The notes below the pieces were generated by a model. That model saw nothing but the letters and a program-made list of their open reading frames with translations, was not told the DNA's origin and did not search any database. Below, one piece after another: positions 34,592 to 45,271 of a stretch of 64,000 bases of DNA. Numbering within the stretch: position 1 is the stretch's first letter; each line of letters starts with the position of its first letter. The DNA comes from Cepaea nemoralis. Lineage: Eukaryota > Mollusca > Gastropoda > Stylommatophora > Helicidae. The stretch spans positions 277,978-341,977 of the forward strand of contig JACEFZ010013229.1 in NCBI GenBank assembly GCA_014155875.1, written 5' to 3'. The position numbers were made by a program, and so were the translations under genes.

Positions 34592-36019
34592 AAATCACAA
34601 TAGAAGAATTAGAAGTATTGGGAGAATTTGGAGTAGATATATTAACTAAAATGTTGAATGATATTTACAGCAGTGGATATTTACCCAATGATATGCTGAA
34701 ATCTGTATTTATAGCTATACCAAAAAGACCAGGAGCAATTCATTGTGAAGATTTTCGTACAATTAACCTTGTAAACCATTAAGCTTCTACTGAGAATCAT
34801 AATGAGAAGAACCAAAAAGAAAATAAACATGGAAATTAGCGAAGAACAGTATGGATTTGTGGAAGGAAAGGGCACAAACAATGCAATTTATACATTACGG
34901 ACACTAATAGAAAGGTCAATAGAGAAACAGAGAGACATATATTTGTGCTTCATAGATTATACTAAGGCATTTGATAAAGTAAAACATGATGAACTGATTA
35001 AAATGTTGGAAGATATCAACATTGATGGAAAAGATTTAAGAATAATAAAGAATATTTACTGAAACCAAGTAGCAGCAATTAAAATGGGAAACAAAGAGGG
35101 TAGTTACGAACAGATAAAGCTAGGAGTACGACAAGGGTGTGTCTTGTCACCAGATCTTTTCTCCCTATATAGCGAAGTAATAATGAGAGAGATCAAAGAG
35201 ATGCCAGGAATACTAGTTGGAGGTTATAATATAAATAATATACGCTATGCAGATGACACAGTATTGGTGGCGGATAATTCAACAGACCTACAACAATTAT
35301 TAGGACGTTGTAGTAACAGAGAGTGCAAGGAAAGGACTCTCCTTGAATATCAAGAAAACAGTAACAATGGTAATATCAAAGAAAATGGTGACACCAAAAT
35401 GTGACATAGAAATAGAAGGGAAAATCCTTAACCAATGGATAATTTTAGATACCTAGGGGCATTTATAACATCAGATGGAAGATGTACAACAGAGATTAGG
35501 AGCAGAATAGGGCAGGCAAAAGCCGCATTTCAGAAAATGAAGAGTATCTTATGCAATAAGTCACTATCACTGAATGTAAGAAAGAGAGTGCTGAAATGCT
35601 ATGTAGGACCAGTTTTGCTGTATGGCAGTGAATCTTGGAATGTAAATGAACAAATTAAGAAGAAATTAGAAGCAACAGAGATGTGGTTCCTGAGACGAAT
35701 GTTGCGAATTCCTTGGACTGCCAGAGTAACTAACGACGACTGCCTGAAACAGGCTAATGAAACTAGAACATTATATACAACAATAAGACAGAGACAAACA
35801 TCTTTCTTTGGTCACGTGATGAGAAGAGAGGCATTGGAGAACAACGTAACAACTGGAAAGATCGAGAGGAAGAGAGGCAGAAGCAGACCAAGAGAAATGA
35901 TGCTGGATGGATTGAGACGGTGGCATGGAGGAATATCAGCAGCAGAGTTGATCCAGAAAACCAAAGACCGAGATCTATGGAGAGCCATGAACACCTACGC
36001 CAGCCGGCACGGCACTTGA
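34592..36019 (+). pseudogene. Family E reverse transcriptase and C-terminal region
   Basis: Plus pieces: a pre-palm start (TIEELEVLGEFGVDILTK), RT palm (QYGFVEGKGTNNAIYTLR, CFIDYTKAFDKVKHDEL, 34802-35062; LGVRQGCVLSPDLFSLYSE and IRYADDTVLVA with an intact YADD, 35084-35404), then thumb and C-terminus (FRYLGAFITSDGR, FLRRMLRIPWTARVTND, FFGHVMRREALENNVTTG, 35435-36019). Only one stop (35059) and about two frameshifts interrupt it, so it is fairly young. It lacks the endonuclease because of 5' truncation. Confidence 0.9.
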
Positions 36020-36032
36020 TGATGATGATGAT
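34592..36032 (+). mobile_element. Family E RTE-like LINE, 5'-truncated, 11-bp TSD
   Basis: Perfect TSD GCTTGTTGGTC at 34581-34591 and 36033-36043. The insert is 1441 bp, starts inside RT and ends in a (GAT)n tail. It is nested in the second RTE copy and is in the opposite orientation. Confidence 0.92.
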
Positions 36033-36043
36033 GCTTGTTGGTC

Positions 36044-36562
36044 TAGATAGAGCATTCTTATGAGTTTTATTACATGTGGTGGAAAGACCATATTCCTCAT
36101 GATTTACCAAAGTTTCTGATGTTGTAAACAGTCAAATACCTTTGAATAATCCACAAAACATGAGACAACGTTTACATTAAATTCTCTGCTCTTCTCCATT
36201 ATTAAACGCATATTGAGAATGTGATCTCTTGTTCCTCATCCTTGTCTAAATCCAACTTGAACCACGATAATTTCGTCTTCCATTCTCTTACGAAGTCTTC
36301 CCATTATGATTTTCTAGTAGAATTTTACTTGCATGACTGATCAGGGCAACAGTTCTATAGTTGGTGCATAATTTCAGGTTGCCCTTTTTTGGTATTGGAA
36401 TGAAGATAGTTTTCTTCCAGTCTTTTGGCCATATACCATATTACCATACCTTTTTACATAATGCGTGATAGATTTGTATGCTTTCTTCACCTCCCGCTTT
36501 AATTAGCTCAGAGGGTATCTCATCTCATCCAGGTGATTTACCATTCTTCACGTTCTTCATTC
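36044..36562 (-). pseudogene. RTE reverse transcriptase fingers fragment, second copy
   Basis: Nucleotide match to 3253-3770 with many substitutions and small indels. No long open frame remains. It ends where the inverted 5' UTR begins (about 36563-36566). Confidence 0.8.
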
Positions 36563-36565
36563 TTC

Positions 36566-36820
36566 AGCCCCCCTCCCCAATCAGGGTTACGTGAAGCCAT
36601 GTAGCAGGTGGTGGATGGAGTGTGAGAGCAGCCGACAGATTGTTGTTGGTTATGGTCTTGCACTCTGCGGCGATAGGCAGATGATCTCATCAGTAGAGAC
36701 AATGGCTATGGCCACCGACTAGTAAAGTCACTGCCCAGAAGGAAAGCACCTTCTGCAAAACTTTCCAAGAAACCATAACAACTAAGACAGAAAACATAAT
36801 AAGAAAGAGATCTAGTGGCG
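36566..36820 (+). mobile_element. Inverted 5' UTR of the second RTE copy
   Basis: Plus-strand match to the 5' UTR and first codons of the RTE (complement of about 5313-5555), for example ATCAGGGTTACGTGAAGCC and GCGGCGATAGGCAGATGATC. Its outer end reads GTGGCGAG and runs into the TSD, with GAG shared between RNA and target. This fits internal priming on the second target strand (twin priming). Confidence 0.82.
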
Positions 36821-36831
36821 AGAGTACCGTT

Positions 36832-37733
36832 GGATTGTTTAACGTTTCAACTTCTTGAACTAAAGATAAGTCCATTCCTCCTTAGTTGGATCGCCGCAGC
36901 CCTCTTCCAACAGAAGGTAGTTTTTAGATGTGGCAGTTGGACTTCTGAACCAACAACAATATATCCAGGAATGTCACAGGGATCACTATTATCTCCGGTG
37001 CTTTTCAACGTCTACACTGTGAGAATTACCAACGAGCAGATCACAGGTCCATGGAAGACATTGTCGTATGCGACGATGTTTTAGTGTGTCGTCAGGGTAA
37101 GGATGGAGATCGGGTTGCTGTGCTAATACAAATAGAACTCAATCGCATAAGCACTTGGTGTGTGGAATCTGTGTCAATGGTCAACCCAGCAAAGGCAGCA
37201 GTGACAAGGGTCTCTTTGAACAACCATATTGTCAACACTCCCATATTAACTTTAAATCTGTGTTCAGAGACTGTGGAAAGAACGCGGGAAATGAACTACC
37301 TGTGGATACGTTTTGATCGAAGCCTTGCTTATAATTAGCACATAGACCATGTGATAACAAGGCCAAGCGGTGTTTGGCTGCGATGCGGGTGCTGGCGGCG
37401 GCAAACTATGAGTAGCGCCATCTATGTCTCCTTTACGAGGGTCTGGTCCTTTCTGTGTTTGAGTATGCGATGGCGATCCTGACTCTCAGCCGTAATCAGA
37501 TGGAAAGGATGAAATGATACAGAATGCAGCTATGCGTATTATTCTTGGATGTTCATGATATACAGCGAGAAGGGTGATGCGCTACCTTCTTGATTTTCCA
37601 ATTATTGGGGACATAATACAAATTTGCAGGGCACGTGCCTACCTCAGAGTCAACGTAAACACACAACATCTACTGCATAGTGAAATTAAGAAGGTAAAGG
37701 GCAGCAGGTTAAAAAGAGGAAAATCGTGGATGG
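36832..37733 (+). pseudogene. Family B RT palm, thumb and linker
   Basis: Plus frames with MSQGSLLSPVLFNVYTVRI (about 36974), a broken active-site box (YATMF in one frame, VCDDVLVCRQGKDGD in the next), MNYLWIRFDRSLAYN (37290) and RYLLDFPIIGDIIQICRAR (37580). It is interrupted at 37734 by the 3274-bp element, inside the GRSWMGQAED-type linker. Confidence 0.83.
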
Positions 37734-40700
37734 TGTCACATAGCGTTTTCAGTTTCGCCAATTTACAGTCTAGTAGAGCAGCGTTTCGAAGAATAAGGAG
37801 TTTGACGTGTGGACCACGGGCCATTCCGTTTATGGTCACACCTACAGAAACTCCAAAACGAGGTGAGGAATTTGGCGGTAGCTGGAAATAGAATGGAATA
37901 GTTAGGTAAAACTCCCGGGAGGGACCAGCCATAGTCACTTGAGTCTGGAAGCCCATACTAGAAAGATGTAGTCATACAGAGAGAGGGGATAGGCCCATTG
38001 GGGCCCATTTTTTGCCTCTATGTTGCTATGGTGAGTGAAATATGTTTTTTGAATGATAATATTTGTGTTATATAATTAACACAATATTTGTTTGATATGA
38101 GAAGTATACTACATGTCATGTATGTATCTTGGTGAAGTTGCTACTGCACCATTGCTTCTGTAAGAGAGACAGCCTGAGATTCGAACGTCTATACCACTGT
38201 CCTATAGTCCTACGCTTATAATTCTTATCATGCTATGATTACTGATTTCTCTTCTTTTGAAGATTTTGATATCTCTGTGAATTCTGTACAGTTTCTGCAG
38301 AGTTCAATCTATCTTCACTTTTGGTTCAATTTCCTCTAGGGACGAACCTATCTTTACTAACTTTTAGTAAACTATTCAGGTGTTACATAATGCCTTTGTT
38401 AACGATTCAGAACTTGTACGCAGATATATTGTGTGTGTGAATCGTTACTTTATCTGTGTGCAGAATATGCCGGGGACGGAACGTAAATTTTGTGTGTATG
38501 ACAGCCTGGGGACACAGTTAGATAAGACACCCCATTGCTTTTGTCGGATTTGATGGATCCTGTATGTCAGTTGGCTAAATCATATTTATGTGAACGGTTC
38601 ACATACCTAAATATTCATTTTTACCTGCAGTAAATCGTGCAGTGTGCTTTCCAAAATAACAAGACATTGGAGCCAATATTTACAAAACCCCGACCTTATT
38701 CACACCCCGGTCACGTTCTAAAACAGATGGCAGTACTCTCAGAGTGGATGGTTCATGTGTGAGAGTATATCTACATTTGGTATCTATGATGTCCTGGTCG
38801 TTGTATGGGTAGGAGCGTGAGGTTGGTAGAGTTGTTTAGATTACCGCCACACCTTCCCGCCAAATAGACCAATACGTTACAGACCCACAGGTGATATCCC
38901 AAATCATCATATGAGGAATGTCCTCTGAATTTATGTCCAGGTGTTGTCTCTGTGAGTCTTATGAAAATGTATAATAAGCTAGAATGTTCAAGGCTTGTCA
39001 TTTTTAATTTGCAGACATTTGAGGCGGGCGTGGGACATCTTGGCTGAGTCTAATTATGGACAAATTTGGCAGTAAACGTTTGGCAGATACGTTTGGAATA
39101 GAATTCTTTTAGAAGAGCTAACTGTCTAGCCCAGGCGTCACTCAGTATGCTTGTATATCGACATTGGTCAACTGTAGCACGGCAGTCTTTCCAAGAACCG
39201 GAGGCAGGGGAAGTAAGCCAGTGTTATTCTTCTAGCAACAGTGAGAAACTCCATTCGGAGTATCCCCTTTTGTGTTTGCCAACCTGTTTGACATCGTTTT
39301 GGGCCAAGTGCTATTGAAGAGCTTCTGATACTCATCACTTGCGTCTGACGAGAGATGACACTAATATTCTTCCTGTAGTATCAGAGAAGTTATAGTCTGC
39401 AACATCTTACGGACTGGATGGTACTCTCGATGTTAAGCAGTCACACTCAAATGGTGTGAACCATGAAAACAGTACGGATCCTCTTGTTTGGTTCAATGTC
39501 CCTTTGAGACATTGTGGATGCATCTTTTTCTTTGGACGAAGCATGTTACCCAGATAAATCCGCAGGAGGCCGCCTAAAGATGTTCAAGCCAACTATGATA
39601 CCGGCTTATAGAGAGTTCTTCGTTCGCTGGAGACCCCAGCGACTTCGTTAAGAGTCCGTGCTTGATCCGTTCCAGAATGTTGGACACGACTACCAGTGGG
39701 GTGAGCCCCTCTTTTCAAATGCAGAAATATTTTCCTCTCAAGACCAATGCCAGATTGAGTAGTCCAGAGTTCAAGTCACAACATCATCATTTTTTCTCGA
39801 AAGTCCTGTAGGAACATTTGTGGACAGTTACATTGGTCGGTCAACTGAATCCCACCAGCAAAAGAGACTACACTGGTCATTGAGTCCATTTCCACGTCAC
39901 TATTTTCTACAGCCGGAGAGCCTTTTTACAGTACCACCTTATGGAGCCTGGTCAATTTGGTTCTACCATCCAATTGATGATATCAACGTCATTGATTTCA
40001 TGTCCCCAATCATGGTGTTCAGCATCTAGAGAACCTTGTTTTTTTTTCAGTAACACACTTTGTGTTTAGGTCAGTTCAGGATGGAATAACTCCATCTATT
40101 TCAGCGGTAGAGTACGTGGAGGAGTTGGGTTAGGACGGTAGAAGTTTCGTCATAGGACTGTTTCTTTTTAGAGAATAAAGACGGGTGTAGAGAGGCCCTG
40201 TGTCGAGTGAATCTACATTCTCCTGATTTAGAAGATTGGTGTCTTCAAGAACTTAGTTACAACAATGATACAATCAACAGTCAGATCCCTTATCTATGAT
40301 CTGTTTGGTTTCTTCATGTGATAGACATCATGTAGTGGTTTATATTTCTAGTAGTGATTAGACGGCACATAGTAGAAACAGTCATCCCGAGTAGGGCAGT
40401 CGGGAAGACACAACCAGCAAAGTACGGGTGATTGGTTTTTAGGTGCAGGGAAGAGAAGAGGAGGAGGAGAGTTTTTACAATAAACGTTAATGCATTACTT
40501 GATAATGTATTTGTTTTGTTATGATGTTGTTATAGATTGTAGTGGATACAGAGTCTCGTTATTCCATATTAGAGATTCTGTTAATAAAGAATATATATGT
40601 TCTTCAGGAGAGTTTTCATTGTCTAGTGACCAGCGTTACACTGTTTGTTATCGTAGATAAATATGTTACTGTCACAAACATATTTATATGCAGAGAATTC

Positions 40701-41007
40701 AGTGGGGAGTTCAGTCAACACACAGTCTAATAATGTCTGGTATTCAAGGACAATAGCATGCTAGAGATATGTGGTTAAATGAGCTATTCTCTGCTAATTC
40801 TTCAGGAAGGTAGTTTATCTTGTAAAGTGGGTGGAGTCTATCCGACCATAATCCCATTCTTACATCAATAGAGCCAATAACTACTCTATATTCCTGGAGA
40901 CTTATAGGAAAGAAACTTTCTAGATCAAAGGCCTTATAGTTTGAATCTGAGGACCTTTATTTCCCTAGACAACCATTTCATATGGTATTCACTTTTACTA
41001 CCACACA
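37734..41007 (-). mobile_element. 3274-bp TG...CA element, copy B (inverted relative to copy A)
   Basis: Starts TGTCACATAGCG and ends CTACCACACA on plus, with the 5-bp TSD GATGG at 37729-37733 and 41008-41012. Removing it rejoins the family B LINE at a point matching 56133. It has exactly the same length as copy A and, compared by eye, is about 98 percent identical at one end (4 differences in about 220 bp) and about 95 percent at the other. The different TSD shows an independent insertion, not duplication of a segment. Confidence 0.85.
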
Positions 41008-41012
41008 GATGG

Positions 41013-41583
41013 GTCAAGCCGAAGACATTTTTCAACAGATGTGCTCAGTTGAGGACTTAGAACCTAGCGAGCAGTGAGTACAAGTGCCAACAGACCCTTT
41101 TCAGTTTGCAGTCAACTAGGCAGAAAAAGCAAAAAAGAAAGTTCGGCTTCTGTGGAGGCGGAAGTACAGGCTTTGATCTTCAAGAATTCCTTGGAGGGTG
41201 ATGATGTCATTTACACAGATTAGTCGGTCGTTCGACGATTGAAAACGTGATGGTCCATTACGGCTCAGGCCGGAGGGAGAATTGTGAAGGAGGATTCTGG
41301 TGCTTTTGCTTTGACCACAAGCAACATGAATATGGAAGTCAAAGCAGTAAGTCAAGCAATAACATGGCTCGAGACACAGCCATTCACTTGGGCATGTTTC
41401 CTAAGTGACTCAATGTGCATGCTCAGGAAGATATAGATTTGGTGGATCAGAAGAGAGTGGTTGCTGTCTCTAGAGAGGTTTCAGCTGGCAACGATTAGTT
41501 TCATTTTCGTGTCAGGGCATGCGGGTGTACAGGGAAATGAGATGGCTAACAAGCTTGCAGGTTAGGCTGCTGTGGAAGTCGGA
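41013..41583 (+). pseudogene. Family B linker end and RNase H
   Basis: Resumes after the 3274-bp element with the equivalent of GQAEDIFQQMCSVEDLEP. RNase H follows, with an in-frame stop where the first Asp motif (YTDGS) is expected (ACAGATTAGTCGG at about 41215) and the later HAGVQGNEMANKLAG region at about 41520. It is broken at 41583. Confidence 0.8.
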
Positions 41584-42183
41584 CTATCAGTTATCAGTTA
41601 TCAGTTATCAGTTGGGGTATCTTCGTTGCACTACGGACATGTCCATAGGTGCTCAGATCCTTCCCCCAGCATATGCATCAGCGTCCGGTGGCTAATAGTG
41701 CCAGTTCTGTGTTGGTTGACGAGGCACCTTGTTTTCCCGATTTACCTCTGGCGTTTGGCCGTGCCGATTCTTACTCCCAAGTCTTTCATCCTGGACAGCG
41801 ATGTGGATTCACTGACGTCAAAGTCCTCTGTTCTCGCCATATCTTTAAGGACGTTAATAACATCGGCACGATCCATGGGCTGGCCATCTACAGGGGGTGC
41901 AGAGCCAGCGAGTTTATCAGCTTGTTCATTTCCCTCGACTCCCGCATGTCCCGGGACGAAGATGAAGTTGACTTTACGGACAACAGACTTGTGCAGCGAT
42001 TCAGTCCACTGTCTACGTACAGATCCAGCTTCGACCTTCTGAATCATGCTCATTGAATCACTTAGTACACAAACGTTGGTATAATGCCGTGATTCCAGCC
42101 ATATGAAAGCCTGTGTAACTGCCATCACCTCCATCGTCATGCTGCTCGTAGTCATAGAGTGGGCACCAATGGATTCTTGGGGA
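41584..42183 (-). pseudogene. RNase H fragment of another LINE, nested
   Basis: A minus-strand open frame (nominally 42206-41742) with RNase H motifs SMTMEVMAVTQAFIWLES, VLSDSMSMIQKVEAG and FVPGHAGVEGNEQADKLAG, so the second-half catalytic residues are intact. Its 3' end is an (ACTGATA)n-type heptamer tail (about 41584-41613 on plus). It is related to, but distinct from, family B. The host lost about 35 bp at the site, so no TSD is seen. Confidence 0.82.
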
Positions 42184-42480
42184 AGTAAGTCATTCGCGAG
42201 AACCAAGTGAGGACTGTGAATCTACTACCATGGTCAGAATGCAAGAACAGTAAATTAAAAGAGGTGTGGCCAAACAAGAATATTATGTGGGAAGCCAAAG
42301 AAGATTAATGTACCAACACATAACTGGTGTCGTTAGCCGCTACACGCTGCGTGATTTACTGAGGATGGGATCTGAGCACTTATGGAGAGAATGTTTCGAT
42401 GTGCAATGAGAATGATCTGTCGATTAACTAACTAACTAACTAAATAACTAAATAACTAACTGACTGAAGTAGATGTTCGG
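42184..42480 (+). pseudogene. Family B 3' end with CTAA tail
   Basis: Continues AAGTCATTCGCGAGAACC through the conserved C-terminal coding end (SRYTLRDLLRMGSEHLW-like) to a stop near 42409, then CTAACTAAC-type tail repeats to about 42470. Confidence 0.82.
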
Positions 42481-42494
42481 GTGTAAAATGCTAT

Positions 42495-43045
42495 TCCAAG
42501 TCTGACTATGGAAGTTAGTCAGTCAGTAAAGCAAGAACATGGCTCGAGATAGATCTTTACTCGGGCGTGTTTCCGTAGTGACACAATGAGTATGCTCAGG
42601 CAGACGGACAGTGGTTGGCGTCTCTGGGGCGGTCACGGCTGGCAATGATAGTTTCATTGTCGTGCCAGGGCATGCTGGTGTACAAGAAAATGAGCAGGCT
42701 GACAGGCTTACAGGCTTACAGGTAAGGCTATTGTGGAGGGTGGAAAAGCCATGGACCAGGTCGATGTACTGAATGCTCTACGAGATGTAAGACGTTTTGC
42801 GACAACCAAGTGATGACTGGGAATCTACAACCATGGTCATACTGCGAGAACAGCAAGTTAACAAAGGTGTAGCCAAACAAGAACACTATGCAGGAAGTCA
42901 AAGAAGATTAAAAAACCAATATAGAATTGGTGTCATTTGCCGCTACACGCTGAGTGATTTACTGTGGAGGGGATCCGAGCACTTATGGACTGAATGGTTT
43001 GGTGTCCAATGAGGGTGATCTGTTGACTAACTAATTAACTAACTA
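42495..43045 (+). pseudogene. Family B RNase H and 3' end, second 5'-truncated copy
   Basis: A separate copy directly after the previous one. It begins inside RNase H (ATGGAAGTTAGTCAGTCAG), passes the HAG motif at about 42665, where a short TTACAGGC duplication occurs, reaches the C-terminal end (SRYTL-type) and finishes in CTAA repeats at 43025-43045. The tandem arrangement suggests insertion near the first tail. Confidence 0.82.
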
Positions 43046-43329
43046 AACAAAGAAGTAAGCATCTTGAAACATATTAAATTTGTGTTTTCATTATCTTTAT
43101 TGTGTATATGAATATAATGTGGTGTTCATTATACGACACCTTAAGTCTTTCAAGATGTATCTGATTTTAGGTGTAGAAGAAAGAAGTTAATTTCAAAAAA
43201 TTGTTCAGCTGTTTCCTCATCGACATCATCGGATGCGTTTTGGCTTTTGTCGACATTTGAAATCTGTGACAGGACACCGTCAGTGAATAGCTGAAATCAG
43301 AACATAGTAACATTTATACGCATTACATT

Positions 43330-43600
43330 TCTTCTTCATCTTATGGTCTATGCAGTGTGGTATTGATGATCGTGTCTATCAACAACTTTCTGTCTCGTGT
43401 TTTGCTAATGATGTTTGAAAATAACATTCCTCCAAGACATGATGTCAAACGGGCAAGAATCGTATCTCTTGCTCTACCCCTGCCTCTCTTCCCCTCGAAC
43501 TTTCATGTGGTGACGGAATACTCCAGCATTCCCTTTCCCATGACATGCCCACAGAATGTGGGCTGTCTTCGTCTGATGAGAGTCACCAGTATTCTGTATG
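43330..43600 (-). pseudogene. RTE-like LINE C-terminal fragment
   Basis: Minus frame with LVTLIRRRQPTFCGHVMGK (43600-43503), then in a shifted frame the KRGRGRARD-type basic stretch. It ends at an AGAAGAAG-rich tail near 43330. No RT remains. Confidence 0.7.
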
Positions 43601-43740
43601 AGTTAATGTCTTTTTTATTTTGTTTATTTTTATATTTAGGGAATGCAAAATGTAAACTCTGCTTAAGATCTGAAAAAGAAAGAATGAAATGGAATGACAT
43701 AATAATAAGTGTGAAGCTCGTGGAGAGAATTAATTAAATA

Positions 43741-43934
43741 CTAGTGAGCCAAGACCTGAAGACAAGACGCTGGATTTTGATGGGACATACAGCTGAAAGA
43801 AAACACCCCGAGAATAGTATAAACAGAATTGCCTTTGCCTGGAATTCACGAGGCAAACGAAATACAGTGAGACCTATAAATACACAGAGAAGCGACAGAG
43901 AACCACAAGTGGAGATGAGCACAAAGGATAGCCG
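43741..43934 (+). pseudogene. LINE C-terminus of the RRW..GHT type
   Basis: Plus frame TRRWILMGHTAERKHPEN, then IAFAWNSRGKRNTVRP. This is the C-terminal end typical of a widespread class of RTE-like LINE polyproteins. It runs straight into the left member of a direct repeat (43935-44150) that acts as its 3' UTR. Confidence 0.72.
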
Positions 43935-44150
43935 CCGAACGACCCTTCCCCCCCCCCCCCCCCCCAGCTGACGTCACAGACACAAACCAACATAATCAGT
44001 CCGAGATAGGACTCACAAGAAAATAATTAGGGTGAATGAACCCACAAAAACCACGGAACCAACAATAACCACAGCTGAGGAAGCAGGTTGAACGAGGCCG
44101 AATTTGGAATTTTTGTTTTGAAAATTGGAATTGGAATTGGAATACTGGAT
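43935..44150 (+). repeat. Left direct repeat (LINE 3' UTR)
   Basis: About 215 bp matching 45272-45500 at roughly 75-80 percent by eye. Both begin with AAAGGATAGCCGCCGA or AAAGGACAGCCGCCGA and end CGAATTTGGAATTTTTGTT, then a GGAATT-type tail (GAATTGGAATTGGAATACTGG). The left member contains a C18 run at 43950. Confidence 0.8.
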
Positions 44151-44154
44151 CCAA

Positions 44155-45270
44155 TCAATGTTCAGGATGCCAGAGGGCCGGCCACAGCAAAGCAGCATTT
44201 CGAAGTAATACGGAAATCTGCCGGTACTGCACCGATCACCACGCCTTCAAAGAGTGTCCGCTGGCCAAGCTGGACACGGACTTCCGAGCACCCAGCAACA
44301 AAAGAAAGTGCGCCAACTGTCTGGGCAAGCATAGAGCAAGATACTTGGGCTGTCCGTACCTTCAAAGACACCGAGACGTCTTAAAGTTCGCCATCACTAC
44401 AAAGACTCCATATAAGGACGCAATGCGGAGGTGCGAGGCAGCCACGTGCATCTCACAAGCGGAAAAAAAGCTCAACTGCAAGACCAGATAAATGAGCTAA
44501 AGAAGCAAATTAAGCTGCTTCAAACACCGGCACCGACCAGAGACAATGAAATAAAGGAGATCCAGCAAAATATCAGACAAGAGGTGGATCACATGTCGGA
44601 GACGACAAAGAAGAATGAAGAGATCCTACAAGCAATCAAAGCAGAAAGAGAGATGCTAAGAACTGAAAGGGAGCTAACCTATAAAAAACCAGCAGAAGCC
44701 ATGGAAAAGATCACAGACAAGCCGCAAGATGAAACACAACAAAAGATCGAACCGGAACCGCAAGCTAAGGTCAGCAGCCCAAACACGACGCCCAAGAGGG
44801 AACCACTATCCCGCCGGAACTCTGAAGGCGGCACAGAATACCGACTTCCACCTACCCTGGAGGATTGCCTAGAATCGATACGATTGGAGAAACTCAGGCA
44901 CTAGGAATTCAGACGGCGCTGGGAAGAGAAAGAAAAGAAGAAGCCCAAGAAACTCAGGAGACCGGTAGAATACCCGGATATACACTATGAAGGTGAGGAC
45001 GAACCCGACTACACGTACTATATAGAAGACGGAGAGACGTTCCCATGCCTGACCGCAGAGGAAGAAATCGAAAGGCAACAGAAACTCAAAATCGAAAGTG
45101 AAAAGATGCGCAAAGAGGAAAATATAAACATCGAAGAGCTTCTACAGACAATAAACACAAAGGAGGCAAGAAGATCAAATAGACAGTCCTTAAAAGGACT
45201 GCAACTAGCCAAACCAGACGAGCCAGGAGCCTTCACTAACAAAAGAAACCACCAGAGGAGACGGGAATAA
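44155..45270 (+). pseudogene. gag-like ORF1 with Cys/His knuckles and coiled coil
   Basis: A plus-strand gag-like protein in two frames. The first (to 44491) has three zinc-knuckle-like motifs: a degenerate CQRAGHSKAAF (last Cys lost), CRYCTDHHAFKEC and CANCLGKHRARYLGC, the pattern of Jockey/I-type ORF1 proteins. A shift in the A7 run near 44461 leads to a second frame (to 44904, reading on after a stop to about 45267) that is predicted coiled-coil and highly charged (LQDQINELKKQIKLLQ). In LINEs, ORF1 proteins bind element RNA. No endonuclease or RT follows; the unit ends in the right direct repeat. Confidence 0.72.
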
Positions 45271-45271
45271 A

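Larger units (their letters stand above)
30305..36820 (-). mobile_element. Second copy of the 2.3-kb RTE, with inverted 5' end
   Basis: Diverged TSD: AGAGCACCATT at 30294-30304 and AGAGTACCGTT at 36821-36831. From low to high coordinate: a (CATT)n tail, C-terminal region (30350-30990), RT (34275-34580 and 36044-36562), then the 5' UTR in the opposite orientation (36566-36820, plus). It is itself interrupted by a 3274-bp element at 30996 and a 5'-truncated LINE at 34592. Relative to the full copy, the interval matching 3772-5313 is missing at the inversion point. Confidence 0.85.
27381..42420 (+). mobile_element. Family B LINE 3' part, split into five pieces by nested insertions
   Basis: Plus-strand pieces at 27381-27692, 29943-30293, 36832-37733, 41013-41583 and 42184-42420 line up in order with the uninterrupted copy at 54930-57008. 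The breaks are a hAT element, a rearranged RTE copy, a 3274-bp TG...CA element, and an RNase H fragment. The 3' end at 42404-42470 is a CTAA-type tail, as in the other copies. Stops and shifts are frequent, so it is old. Confidence 0.85.

Noticed and set aside
30996..41007. Copies A and B as the two LTRs of one element, or the arms of one big inverted duplication
   Set aside because: They are in opposite orientation, have different TSDs and sit in different host LINEs, so they are independent insertions.
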